From positions 1 through 61,467 of the forward strand of contig JAISJW010000020.1 in the NCBI GenBank assembly GCA_031261175.1: 61,467 bases of DNA, read 5' to 3'. The notes under the pieces are model-generated. The model made no database searches, was not told where the DNA came from, and saw only the letters and a list, made by a program, of their open reading frames with translations. Shown here piece after piece: positions 26,262-35,193 of the stretch. Origin of the DNA: Lactobacillales bacterium (GTDB lineage: Bacteria; Bacillota; Bacilli; Lactobacillales; Streptococcaceae). The stretch's first letter is position 1; every line of letters begins with the position of its first letter. Position numbers and translations under genes: made by a program.

Positions 26262-27650
26262 TTAGAGTACCGCCGTGAAGATGAAGTCTATGATGAATAG
26301 AAGAGTGACAACGTAGATGACAGGGCTGATGGTGCGCCACTTGCCGATTGCGATTTGGATGATTACATATAGGATGAATGCCGTCGCGATGCCGTAGGTG
26401 ATGCTGTAGGCGAACGACATGAAGAAGCAGGCGAAGAAGCATGGGGCCGCCGTCGCGAAGTCGTCGAAGTCGATGAGTTTAAGGGAACCGGTCATGAGGA
26501 TTCCGACGATGACGAGGGCTGGGGCCGTTGCTGCGCCTGGGACGATGCCGATGAGTGGTGAAAAGAAGCCGGAGATTAGGAACATTCCGGCGACCACAAC
26601 GCCGGTTAGGCCTGTGCGCCCGCCGACTGCAACGCCCGCTGCGCTTTCGACGTAGCAAGTTACGTTTGACGTTCCGCAGATTGCGCCGGTGATTGAGGCC
26701 GCGAAGTCAGCGACCAAGCCGCGCTCAAGACGCGGGCCTAAGTTTTTGTCCGCGAAGACGTCTTCGGTTTGTGATTTGGTTGCGCCGAGCATTTTGCGCG
26801 CCGTGCCGATGAATGTGCCGATGGCGTCAAACATGTCGGTTAGGACGAAGGCTAAGATAGCCATTAAAACTGTGGCGTAGCGGCTTGGGTCCGCGATTAG
26901 CGAGGCGAAGCCGTTAGGGCCGAAGACCGCGCCGAACGTGTGGCCTAGCGCCTTGAACGACTCAGCCGGTGGCGTGATTTGGTCGAAGTGGACAAGGCCG
27001 AACGGGATAGCGATGATCGTTGTCACGATGATGCCGATGAAGATTGAGGCCGGAACTTTTTTAACTACTAATATTATTGTGATGATAAGGCCTGCGACTC
27101 CGATTAGGAGCGGTGCGTTGTTGAAGACTGCGATGCCGGGAACGGCCGCGGCACCTGTCGTGAAGCCTGCTGAGGTTTCCGAGAATTGGAGGATGCCTAA
27201 GCTTTTCAGTCCGATGTAACCGACGAAAATCCCGATCCCCGCGCCGATTGAATGTTGCAATACGCGCGGGATGGCGTTGATAATTTTGATGCGCAGTTTA
27301 GTTAGGGTCAAGACCGCAGCGACCACGCCGCAGATCAAGACCATCGCTAGCGCCTCCTGCCATTTGAAGCCGAGGCCGAGACAGACTGTGTAAGTGAAGA
27401 ACGCGTTCAACCCCATGCCGGGCGCAAGGCCAAGCGGTAGGTTTGCGTAGAACGCCATCATCAATGTGCCGATGGCTGAGCCGATGACCGTCGCCATAAA
27501 GACGGCTTGCGGGTTCATCCCAGTGTTACTCAGGATTGACGGGTTGACGAACAGGATATAGCTCATCGCAAAGAACGTCGTCAGTCCCGCAATCACCTCG
27601 GTGCGCACGTTCGTGTTATTTTCCTTCAGTTTAAACAGTTTTTCTAGCAT
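26262..27650 (-). CDS. NCS2 purine permease (PbuG/AzgA type)
   Basis: A 462-aa transporter with about 12-14 membrane segments. LPLGLAPGMGLNAFFTY is the AzgA-type signature, and TGAICGTSNVTCYVESAAGV lies in a re-entrant region. Relatives import hypoxanthine, guanine or adenine; pairing with hpt points to hypoxanthine/guanine. I use ATG 27650, although its ribosome-binding site is weak, because the longer form would start inside the promoter. Confidence 0.9.
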   Translation of the reverse strand: MLEKLFKLKENNTNVRTEVIAGLTTFFAMSYILFVNPSILSNTGMNPQAVFMATVIGSAIGTLMMAFYANLPLGLAPGMGLNAFFTYTVCLGLGFKWQEALAMVLICGVVAAVLTLTKLRIKIINAIPRVLQHSIGAGIGIFVGYIGLKSLGILQFSETSAGFTTGAAAVPGIAVFNNAPLLIGVAGLIITIILVVKKVPASIFIGIIVTTIIAIPFGLVHFDQITPPAESFKALGHTFGAVFGPNGFASLIADPSRYATVLMAILAFVLTDMFDAIGTFIGTARKMLGATKSQTEDVFADKNLGPRLERGLVADFAASITGAICGTSNVTCYVESAAGVAVGGRTGLTGVVVAGMFLISGFFSPLIGIVPGAATAPALVIVGILMTGSLKLIDFDDFATAAPCFFACFFMSFAYSITYGIATAFILYVIIQIAIGKWRTISPVIYVVTLLFIIDFIFTAVL

Positions 27651-27732
27651 TTTCGTAGCTCGCTTTCGATTAATGTCATTATTATATAACATTTTCCCGG
27701 ATTTGAAAACCCTCTTGGCAAGTTAAAAACAC

Positions 27733-27807
27733 CCTAATCGCATCCAAGCCGATTTTTAACTAATTCAGGCCTCGAATCAGTTAAAAATCGGCTTGGATGC
27801 GATTAGG
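27733..27807. repeat. Intergenic palindrome family, copy F (CCTAATCGC type)
   Basis: Arms CCTAATCGCATCCAAGCCG and CGGCTTGGATGCGATTAGG are perfect complements around TTCAGGCCTCGAATC. Lies between the lysozyme 3' end and the permease promoter. Confidence 0.88.
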
Positions 27808-27815
27808 ATAATTTA

Positions 27816-28535
27816 TTACTTAGTAAATCGACCAGTATAATCGATGTTTGCATCAATCGCTCCGCCAATTCCTTCGAACTGCGCCGTCGATGTCCATTGC
27901 CACGCAGCGAAGTCCGTGTGCTGTTTAGTCAGGACGGTGTTGACGTGACTTGCCACCCAGCAGTTTTTCTTCCCGAAGGTTTTCGCGTCAAGCAGGCCGC
28001 CCGGTTGGTACCACGCGTAGATCGAGTAGTACATCACGTTTTTGTAGCCGGCGGCTTTGAGCGACGTGCGGAATTGTTTGGCGACCGACGTCACGTTTTC
28101 CCAGTAGATGTGGGGCGATTCCATATCGGCGACGACGACTGTGCTCTTGGGCAGTTTATATTTTTTCAGCAGGTCGATGAAATGCGCTGCCTCTTGTTTT
28201 TCCTGCTTTTTGTCCTTGCTCGTCACGTAATGGTAGACGGACACCTTCATCCCCGCCTTTTTCGCGAACTTGATCTGGTCTTGCGCCAGCGGATTGTCGT
28301 ATTGCGGGTCCTTCCACTCCGACAGCTTAATCACCGCGCCCTCAATCCCCTGCTTCTTCAGGCTGTAAAAATCGTCCTGCGACAGGTGCTGATACCCCGA
28401 AATGTCGATAAAATTCGCCTTCAGCCCCTTCACGACCTCGCCCGAATCGTTCCGGTAATCCGTGGCAAGTGCCCTCGCTGACGCGAGCGGTATTAGAACT
28501 ATTATTGTTATTATGGTAATAAATATTTTTTTCAT
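27816..28535 (-). CDS. Secreted GH25 lysozyme
   Basis: A 239-aa glycosyl hydrolase family 25 muramidase cutting MurNAc-GlcNAc bonds. A signal peptide (about 1-24) precedes the barrel; FIDISGYQ and VVADMESPH hold the catalytic acidic residues. I use ATG 28535; the 28 upstream codons lack a start signal and run through the promoter. No cell-wall binding repeats follow, so it is a bare catalytic domain. It adjoins another cell-wall hydrolase candidate. Confidence 0.88.
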   Translation of the reverse strand: MKKIFITIITIIVLIPLASARALATDYRNDSGEVVKGLKANFIDISGYQHLSQDDFYSLKKQGIEGAVIKLSEWKDPQYDNPLAQDQIKFAKKAGMKVSVYHYVTSKDKKQEKQEAAHFIDLLKKYKLPKSTVVVADMESPHIYWENVTSVAKQFRTSLKAAGYKNVMYYSIYAWYQPGGLLDAKTFGKKNCWVASHVNTVLTKQHTDFAAWQWTSTAQFEGIGGAIDANIDYTGRFTK

Positions 28536-28653
28536 AGTGAAAATTCCCCTTTCCCGTATATATATAATAACACAAAAATGCAAAAACAATGCGTGTAGAA
28601 ATCCTAAAATTTTTCGCACTAAAAAGGGCGCCGCATGGCGCCCTTGAATTGCC

Positions 28654-29958
28654 TTAAAATCTGAATACGCGGGTCGAGAAGCCGGCGCGCGGATGTGGAT
28701 ACCAGTTGTTGTTGCGCACGACGTAGCCGCTGCCCGATGGGTTGTTGGCCTCGACGATCTGGTAAGTGCCGTTTGAGTTGAGGCCGATGACGAGAACCGT
28801 GTGAACGCCGGTCGCCCAGACGTCCGCCCCGATTGGCGCGTACTGCATCACGTCACCTGGTTGAACTTGGTAAATCGTGATTTCAGTGGCTGCCGAATAA
28901 GATGAAACCGGCCCGGCAAAACCTAGGTAGTAGCCGCCGGCTTGAAGCCAACGACGAACTGAACAGAAGCACTCGCCCGGTTGATTCCAACCTGTTGGAC
29001 GCGATGTCCCGATTTCCGAAAGGGCCGCGTTGATGACTTGCATCTTACGAGCGCTGATACCGCCAGTATTTGGAAGCGGTTGTGGAACTGGTGGTACAGG
29101 TGGAACGTATGGTCCGTTATTGTTTGGAGCAGGATTCGGCGTTGGTGTCGGCTTGCTCGGCGGAGTGTAAACCGGTTGAGTTGGCACCGGCGCATTCGGC
29201 GTTGCCTTGCGAAGTGAGTCTTCGCGAGCTTTTTGCGCTGCCGCTGCTGCCGCTGCATCTTCGCGAGCTTTACGCTCTTGGGCTAAGCGCGCTTCCGCCG
29301 CCGCTTTTTGCGCTTGGTAACCTGCGACTTGACTTGATGTTGTCGCCATCTGCGCTGCGAGGTCGTTTGCATTAACTTCGCGGGCGATTCGTAACTCTTC
29401 GAGGTGTGCGCTCGATTGAGCTAGGTCGTCCTGCATCGCTTGCAGGCTGTCGAGCTCTTTGACCACACTATCTTTCTTGACTTCACACTCGTCCATATCG
29501 TGTTTTTGATCGGTGATAATTTTATTGTTTGCGCCGACCATCGTTACGGCTGCGTGGAGCTTAGCCAATCCCTCGTTGATCGAGCTACTCGATACGACTG
29601 ACGCCATAATATTCGCCGTCGAGGCCCCGCGTTGAAGGTTGCGTGCCTGCTCGTGAATTTTGATCGTGCGTTTTTCGATATTTTGCGTCAAGTGAGCGAT
29701 TTCTTCCCAGGCCTTTCCGACCTCGGTTTCCTTCGCTGTAATCTTGACGTTCAGGTCTTCAACCTTCTGCTGATTTTCCGCAATCTCTTGATCGACCTGA
29801 CTGACCGCCGCTTGCGCCGCTGCTTGTTCAGCCGTCAAATTCGCTAAATTCGCCTGCGCTTGTTGCATTAAACTGTCGATATCATCGGCACTTGCCGCAA
29901 TTGGCGCGATCAGAATCGCTGCAGCGAGTAGCGCCGCAATTATTTTTTTATTCATCAT
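28654..29958 (-). CDS. PcsB/SagA-like coiled-coil cell-wall hydrolase
   Basis: A 434-aa secreted protein: signal peptide (about 1-25), long coiled coil (about 30-240, many Gln, Ala and Glu), a Pro/Asn-rich linker with repeats of PVP and PTP, and a C-terminal peptidase-like domain of ~125 residues. That domain has GECFCSVRRWL (candidate catalytic Cys) and GVHTVLVIG (candidate His), closer to CHAP than NlpC/P60. PcsB and SagA relatives split daughter cells under FtsEX control. The start is ATG 29958, six bases after GAGGTG. Confidence 0.8.
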   Translation of the reverse strand: MMNKKIIAALLAAAILIAPIAASADDIDSLMQQAQANLANLTAEQAAAQAAVSQVDQEIAENQQKVEDLNVKITAKETEVGKAWEEIAHLTQNIEKRTIKIHEQARNLQRGASTANIMASVVSSSSINEGLAKLHAAVTMVGANNKIITDQKHDMDECEVKKDSVVKELDSLQAMQDDLAQSSAHLEELRIAREVNANDLAAQMATTSSQVAGYQAQKAAAEARLAQERKAREDAAAAAAAQKAREDSLRKATPNAPVPTQPVYTPPSKPTPTPNPAPNNNGPYVPPVPPVPQPLPNTGGISARKMQVINAALSEIGTSRPTGWNQPGECFCSVRRWLQAGGYYLGFAGPVSSYSAATEITIYQVQPGDVMQYAPIGADVWATGVHTVLVIGLNSNGTYQIVEANNPSGSGYVVRNNNWYPHPRAGFSTRVFRF

Positions 29959-30095
29959 CGTTTTCACCTCATAGTAATCCCTATTATTATTCTAACGGAT
30001 TTCGGCGCCGATGTCCATTTTTTCTGCTATAAAAATTCCTAAGATTTGTCAAAATTCAGTTTAGCCACCCAGATAAGGCAGTATTAAAAATGCCT

Positions 30096-30164
30096 ATCAT
30101 CTTTTAAGGGCTTTTTGGGGAGTTTCAGACCTCGAAATTACCAAAAAACGTCTTAAAAGTTGAT
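30096..30164. repeat. Intergenic palindrome family, degenerate copy G
   Basis: Arms ATCATCTTTTAAGGG and its imperfect complement flank TTTCAGACCTCGAAA. Several mismatches make this the least regular copy. Confidence 0.65.
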
Positions 30165-30202
30165 TCGCATTTTTGAGCGGTCTTAATTGCCAGCTTTTTG
30201 CA

Positions 30203-30227
30203 CAAAAAAGAGGATGATTACTCATCC
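30203..30227 (-). terminator. Terminator overlapping the DUF896 stop
   Basis: Minus-strand GGATGA and TCATCC around GTAA, then TCTTTTTT; the stem includes the last codons and stop. Confidence 0.75.
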
Positions 30228-30466
30228 CCGCGGCCATGCAGGCCTTTTTCCTTTTGAATTTGCTTCAATTTTTCGGGCGTGACGTCCGTGCCCTCTTTGT
30301 CGACGACTTTCATCCCCTCAACAGTCTTCTTGAACCCGCCGCGAAACGCCGTCAAGTACTCATCATACAGCATTTTTTGCACGTTTTGCTCGTGCTCCGT
30401 CAGCCCTTCGCGCTTTTTCTTCGCCGCAAGCGCGTTGATCATCGCCATTTTTTCTTTTGATAACAT
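30218..30466 (-). CDS. DUF896 family protein (YnzC-like)
   Basis: An 82-aa helical protein that fits DUF896: an N-terminal helical pair with AALAAKKKREGLTEHE-like pattern followed by a conserved LYDEYLTAFR segment. Bacillus members are small, partly SOS-linked, and of unclear function. It is the last gene of the recJ-apt operon, three bases after apt. Confidence 0.88.
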   Translation of the reverse strand: MLSKEKMAMINALAAKKKREGLTEHEQNVQKMLYDEYLTAFRGGFKKTVEGMKVVDKEGTDVTPEKLKQIQKEKGLHGRGDE

Positions 30467-30469
30467 ATT

Positions 30470-30991
30470 TTAATCTCCTTCGTAATCCATTAATTTTTTA
30501 ACCGGAATATCGCCGAGCAAATCAGGTGCGTGCAGGTCGACTAGGTCGATCAAAAACGCCGCCCCTACAATTTCGGCTTTCAGGCCTTTCAGCAACTCGA
30601 TCATCGCCTTCAAAGTTCCGCCCGTTGCGAGCAAATCATCGGCAATTAAAACCTTCGACCCAGGCTGAATCGACCCGACGTGGACTTCGAGCACGTCCGT
30701 GCCGTATTCCTTTTCGTACTCGCTTTTCACTACCGCGCCCGGCAGTTTCCCGGGTTTGCGGATTGGCACAAAACCAACTTCAAGTTCGTAGGCAATAGGT
30801 GTTCCGATAATGAAGCCGCGCGCTTCCGGGCCGACGATAACGTCTGCTCCGACAACGCGGGCAAATTCTGAAAGTTCTTTGACCGCTTTGTGAAAGACCG
30901 GGCCGTTTTCGACTAAGGTCGTAATGTCGCGAAAGTGGATGCCCGGAATTGGGTAATCCTCGATCATTCTGATGTATTTTTTATAGTCCAT
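30470..30991 (-). CDS. apt: Adenine phosphoribosyltransferase
   Basis: A 173-aa salvage enzyme converting adenine and PRPP to AMP. IPGIHFRDITTL at the N-terminus, GPEARGFIIGTPIA, and the PRPP loop VLIADDLLATGGT are typical. It overlaps the recJ end by 11 bp, as in many Firmicutes. Confidence 0.97.
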   Translation of the reverse strand: MDYKKYIRMIEDYPIPGIHFRDITTLVENGPVFHKAVKELSEFARVVGADVIVGPEARGFIIGTPIAYELEVGFVPIRKPGKLPGAVVKSEYEKEYGTDVLEVHVGSIQPGSKVLIADDLLATGGTLKAMIELLKGLKAEIVGAAFLIDLVDLHAPDLLGDIPVKKLMDYEGD

Positions 30992-33014
30992 TTAATTCCT
31001 CTTTGATTTCTGAAATCGGGTGATATTTGAATAAATCGAGCAGTTTATAGGTCGGCGTTTCTTCGAATTTTCCGGTTGGTTTTCCGACGAATTCAGCGTA
31101 GCCCTCGCCTTTTTTTGCGACGTTTAATTCGTAAAAAATATTAATCATCGCAGATAATGTGGGCAAGTCAATTCGCAGCTGCTGGCTGGCATCGAGCAAA
31201 CCTTGTTTATCAAGTTTCTTGTGTTCGCTCAAAAATTTATATAAGTTATTAAACTCATCGCGCGTTGGAATTCGTGGATCGCTTGTTATGAAGACGCGGT
31301 CGTAGTCTTTGACATTTACGAGTTGCGGTTTATCAATAACTAACGCATCGCTCGTGTCAATTTTTTGAAGTTGCGCCTTGCGCGCTTTCGATCTGAAATC
31401 GAAAAATTGCACACCGTCTATTTTGTAATCTTCAATAATTAATTGAGCTGATTTAACCGAATTCCACTCGTTGACACTAAGCTTTCCGACAACGTCTAGG
31501 TTTGAGCTCGTGAACTCATAATCGTTCTCGCCCTCGTTCCACGCAAGCGCCGAAACGCTAGAACCTAACTGCATCTTCAAGTGATTTCGTTTTTGACCGA
31601 TAATTTTAATATTGCTCGCCGTAACGTCGCGCGTCAAAACCTCAATCTTCGGATTATCCATACCAAACGGGGCAAGTTTATCAAGCGATTCAATCAGCTT
31701 AACATCGATATCTTCGAGATTAATTTCGATGACATCTTTTCCCAGACCTTCGCTCAAATCGACTTTTTCAGCCAGTTTAAACATTTCTTGTTTAAGCGTT
31801 TCTAAGTTTTCAACTTTAATCGACATCCCAGCCGCTAAGGCGTGCCCGCCGACTTTTTCAAACAAAGGTTTTAACTCAGTTAACGATGCAAATAAATCGA
31901 ACGGCTCAAAACTTCGCGCCGAACCTTTTGCGATGTCGTATTTAATCGTCAAGACAATCGTCGGTTTTGAAAACTTCTGCATCAAACGACTTGCGACTAA
32001 ACCGCACAGACCTTCACCCCAACCTTCGTGCCATACGATGATTAACGGATCGGTCGGTTCTACCATTTTCTCAGCTGTATCCGCCATCTCTTCAACTAAG
32101 CGTTGTCGCTCTTTATTCGTCGCTTCGATTAAATCAGCCGTCGTTTCAATCGCTTCATCATCGTCGCTCATTAAGAAATCAACGACCAAACCTGGATTCT
32201 CAAGCAATCGTCCAACAGCATTGATGCGTGGTCCAATCGTAAATCCGATCGTTTCTTCATTCAAAGTCGCTAAATCTTGACCGGCTCGATTGAGCAAAGC
32301 TTTAATTCCTTTGCGTTTCGTTTTGCGCAACGCCTTAATTCCATATTTAACGAAAATTCGGTTTTCGTCTAAAAGTGAAACCATATCGGCGACCGTTCCA
32401 ATCGCCAAAAGATCTAGCGCGTTCTCCGGAAATTCACCGAGTAAGCCCCAAGCTAACTTGAACGCAACGCCCACACCCGCTAAGGTCTTATCGGGATAGT
32501 CGGGCGACAAATGCGTATGAATAATCACGTCCGCCGCGGGAAGTTCCGCCGGCAATTCGTGGTGATCGGTCAAGATGACATCGACTCCATGCTCCTTCAA
32601 GTAAGCAACCTCAGCCAACCCCGAAACCCCGTTATCGACCGTAATCAACAAATCGATATCAGGAGCTATTTCTTCATATTTTCGCATCGACGGCCCGTAG
32701 CCGTCGAGGAAGCGATTCGGAATATAATAGTCGACATTTTCCGCGCCTAATTCGCGCAAAGTTTCAAGCAGAATAACGGTCGACGTAATTCCGTCGCAGT
32801 CGTAATCGCCGTAAATATAGATGCGTTCTTCGTTCTCGACCGCCGCTAAAATCCGCTCAACCGCTTCATCCATTCCCGTCAAAAGAAACGGATCGTTCAT
32901 GTCTTCAAGCGTCGCATCCGGATTTTTTAAACCGTTATGCGCCGAAATTTGGTCGGCCAATCCCCCTCCTTTCGGGAGGGTGATGACTTGCCAATGGTAT
33001 TTTGATTTTTTCAT
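30981..33014 (-). CDS. recJ: Single-strand DNA exonuclease RecJ
   Basis: A 677-aa 5'-3' exonuclease of the DHH phosphoesterase family, used in recombination and base excision. Metal-binding motifs YGDYDCDG and LTDHHE are present, and a DHHA1 region (GGHALAAGMS) follows at about 375. The C-terminal part matches the Firmicute extended form. Confidence 0.96.
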   Translation of the reverse strand: MKKSKYHWQVITLPKGGGLADQISAHNGLKNPDATLEDMNDPFLLTGMDEAVERILAAVENEERIYIYGDYDCDGITSTVILLETLRELGAENVDYYIPNRFLDGYGPSMRKYEEIAPDIDLLITVDNGVSGLAEVAYLKEHGVDVILTDHHELPAELPAADVIIHTHLSPDYPDKTLAGVGVAFKLAWGLLGEFPENALDLLAIGTVADMVSLLDENRIFVKYGIKALRKTKRKGIKALLNRAGQDLATLNEETIGFTIGPRINAVGRLLENPGLVVDFLMSDDDEAIETTADLIEATNKERQRLVEEMADTAEKMVEPTDPLIIVWHEGWGEGLCGLVASRLMQKFSKPTIVLTIKYDIAKGSARSFEPFDLFASLTELKPLFEKVGGHALAAGMSIKVENLETLKQEMFKLAEKVDLSEGLGKDVIEINLEDIDVKLIESLDKLAPFGMDNPKIEVLTRDVTASNIKIIGQKRNHLKMQLGSSVSALAWNEGENDYEFTSSNLDVVGKLSVNEWNSVKSAQLIIEDYKIDGVQFFDFRSKARKAQLQKIDTSDALVIDKPQLVNVKDYDRVFITSDPRIPTRDEFNNLYKFLSEHKKLDKQGLLDASQQLRIDLPTLSAMINIFYELNVAKKGEGYAEFVGKPTGKFEETPTYKLLDLFKYHPISEIKEELNGL

Positions 33015-33313
33015 AGATTCACGTCAGGCTCGTAGTCCTTGTACTTGCTCGCGAGGCGCAGCAGCTCGCTCGAGACGACGCCGTCGATGTTGTCGTTGAG
33101 GGCCTTGACGGCAAGTTTCAGCTCCGCCGCCTCCTTCTTGTACTTGAGCATTTTGATCGTGCTCCAAATCATGCCGACGATCACGCCAAGTGCCACCGCG
33201 ACGAATAAAGGCGTGGTGAAAACGCCGAACAGCGTGACTTTTTCTTGGTTGTAAATCGCGAAAACGCCGAAAATGAATACCATGATCACATTTGAAATTA
33301 TTTTATTTGTCAT
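33011..33313 (-). CDS. LapA-domain (DUF1049) membrane protein, YrvD-like
   Basis: A 100-aa protein with two helices (about 7-24 and 33-52) and a basic cytoplasmic tail with coiled-coil character. Bacillus subtilis has a comparable small membrane gene (yrvD) before recJ and apt, so the order is conserved. It overlaps recJ by four bases and rnz by 11. Function unknown. Confidence 0.75.
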   Translation of the reverse strand: MTNKIISNVIMVFIFGVFAIYNQEKVTLFGVFTTPLFVAVALGVIVGMIWSTIKMLKYKKEAAELKLAVKALNDNIDGVVSSELLRLASKYKDYEPDVNL

Positions 33314-34262
33314 CGATTTCGAACTCCTCTAAATCTTGCATCACGAACGCGTTGGGGAAGGTGCGACGGGCATCCTCGCCGATTTGGTCAATGTCTTTTT
33401 TGAAATAACGCGCGCTGAAATGCGTTAATAATAATGTTTTAGCTCGCGCTTGAAGAGCGACTTCGGCTGCCTGAACCCCAGTCGAATGACCGTGGTTGCG
33501 CGCCTTTTTGCGCTCGACTTCGCTATCTTGATAAGTCGCTTCGTGTACTAATACATCTGCATCCTGAGCCAATACGACCGAGGCCGCTGCCTGACGCGTA
33601 TCGCCAAGGATCGTTACGATTTTACCTTTTTTCGCCGCGCCAATAAACTCGTGACCATCGAACGTGCGTCCGTCTTCGAGCGTTACCGTTTCGCCGCGTT
33701 TGAGCTGAGCGTAAACCGGTCCCTCGGGAATCTGCGCCGCACGAACTTTTTCGATCAAAAGTTCCGGCTCGTGGTCGTGTTCGACAACCCGGTAGCCGAC
33801 GCTGAAAACCGTATGGTCGAGCGGTAGCGCGTAGACGGTGAACTTCTTATCGTCGATGATTTTTAACGGAGTGAGCTTCTTAACGTCGAAGTCACTTGCC
33901 TCGAACTCGTGGTAGTTGATTTGGTAGGTCAAGGTCGAGCGGGTGATGCGCATCGACGTTTGGACGTATTCGCGCACCCCTTTCGGGCCGTAGATGTCGA
34001 CGGGGTCGGTGCCCTCTTGAAATGAGCGCGAACCCAAAAGTCCGACCAACCCAAGTAGGTGGTCGCTATGTAAGTGCGTGATGAATATTTTTTTGATTTT
34101 GCGTGGGCGTAAATTCGTTTTCAGAATTTGCAGTTGCGCCCCCTCGCCAGCGTCGAACAGCCAGACTTCATTGAGCTCGTCGAGCAGTTTCAGCGCCGTT
34201 GACGCCATATTGCGGAACTTCGACGGCACGCCTGCGCCCGTCCCTAAAAATTGTAATTGCAT
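33303..34262 (-). CDS. rnz: Ribonuclease Z
   Basis: A 319-aa metallo-beta-lactamase-fold endonuclease that trims tRNA 3' ends. The zinc motif THLHSDHLLGL, NHGHSTG and LLTHFSARY are present. It heads the operon rnz-yrvD-like-recJ-apt-DUF896. Confidence 0.96.
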   Translation of the reverse strand: MQLQFLGTGAGVPSKFRNMASTALKLLDELNEVWLFDAGEGAQLQILKTNLRPRKIKKIFITHLHSDHLLGLVGLLGSRSFQEGTDPVDIYGPKGVREYVQTSMRITRSTLTYQINYHEFEASDFDVKKLTPLKIIDDKKFTVYALPLDHTVFSVGYRVVEHDHEPELLIEKVRAAQIPEGPVYAQLKRGETVTLEDGRTFDGHEFIGAAKKGKIVTILGDTRQAAASVVLAQDADVLVHEATYQDSEVERKKARNHGHSTGVQAAEVALQARAKTLLLTHFSARYFKKDIDQIGEDARRTFPNAFVMQDLEEFEIDDK

Positions 34263-34398
34263 TCGAAATACCTCTTGCTAGAATTATACCACAACTGCAC
34301 GCCTTTGACCGCCATTTTTTAACCCCTTTCGGCAAGTCAAACCCGTAAAAACAAGCAATTTCCTGAATGAAGTGTCATTTTGGGCTTGCTTTAATTTG

Positions 34399-34472
34399 CC
34401 TAATCGCTTTTAAGCCGTTTTTCAGTCATTTCGAGGTCCGAAATGACTGAAAAACGGCTTAAAAGCGATTAG
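34399..34472. repeat. Intergenic palindrome family, copy H (CCTAATCGC type)
   Basis: Perfect arms CCTAATCGCTTTTAAGCCG and CGGCTTAAAAGCGATTAG around TTTCGAGGTCCGAAA, directly after the VIT gene, where it probably ends the trp-copA-VIT transcript. Confidence 0.88.
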
Positions 34473-34478
34473 TGAATT

Positions 34479-35171
34479 TTACAGCTGGAAACCGGAGTTG
34501 AAAATCGTTCCGATTAGGTAAGTGACGATCATCGTCGCAACCCCGACCGTAACGTTGCGCCAAGCTGCGCGTTTTGGATCGGCTCCGCCAATCCAGGCTG
34601 AAACCGAACCGGTGATAATCAATGCAATCACGACCGCAATCGCCGTAAGCGTAATGCACAGCACTTTCGGTGCGATAATTACCGCAAATAAAGGCAGGAT
34701 CGCTCCGATTGTGAAAGAAACGAATGATGCAATCGCCGCATACCACGGGCTCGTGTATTCGCCGACCTCGAGATTATATTTCTCGTGCGCGACCACCGCG
34801 ACTCCGTTGTTCTCGATTTCTTCGCTCGCGACTTTTTCCGCCGTCACCGGGTCGACACCGTTGCTGATAAACCGCTTAGCAAGCGACGCGATTTCGCACT
34901 CCTTGCAATCGGTCAGCAACTTTTCCGCCTCGTGAATCGACGCTTGCTCGGTATCGCGCTGCGTCGAAACGCTGACGTACTCGCCGCCCGCCATCGAAAA
35001 CGCACCCGCTAAAAGGGCACTAATTCCGGCAATTAAAATCGTCTTCTCGTTGCCGGTGGCACTTGCCACCCCGATAACGACCCCGGCGACCGAAACGATC
35101 CCGTCATTCGCCCCGAGAACCCCCGCCCTCAGGACGTTGAGCTTGTTCCCTAAATTACTATTATCAGTCAT
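34479..35171 (-). CDS. VIT-family iron/manganese transporter
   Basis: A 230-aa protein of the VIT1/CCC1 family with about five helices. RAGVLGANDGIVSVAGV and the glycine/methionine segment AGAFSMAGGEYVSV carry the family signature; the cytoplasmic loop (about 75-140) has many acidic residues. Relatives sequester Fe2+ or Mn2+. It follows copA by 22 bp and probably shares the mRNA. Confidence 0.9.
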   Translation of the reverse strand: MTDNSNLGNKLNVLRAGVLGANDGIVSVAGVVIGVASATGNEKTILIAGISALLAGAFSMAGGEYVSVSTQRDTEQASIHEAEKLLTDCKECEIASLAKRFISNGVDPVTAEKVASEEIENNGVAVVAHEKYNLEVGEYTSPWYAAIASFVSFTIGAILPLFAVIIAPKVLCITLTAIAVVIALIITGSVSAWIGGADPKRAAWRNVTVGVATMIVTYLIGTIFNSGFQL

Positions 35172-35193
35172 ATTTTCTCCTCGAATTCTCGTG

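Noticed and set aside
5468..34472. CRISPR array from repeated sequences
   Set aside because: The copies are dispersed palindromes, not spaced by short unique spacers, and no cas genes are present.
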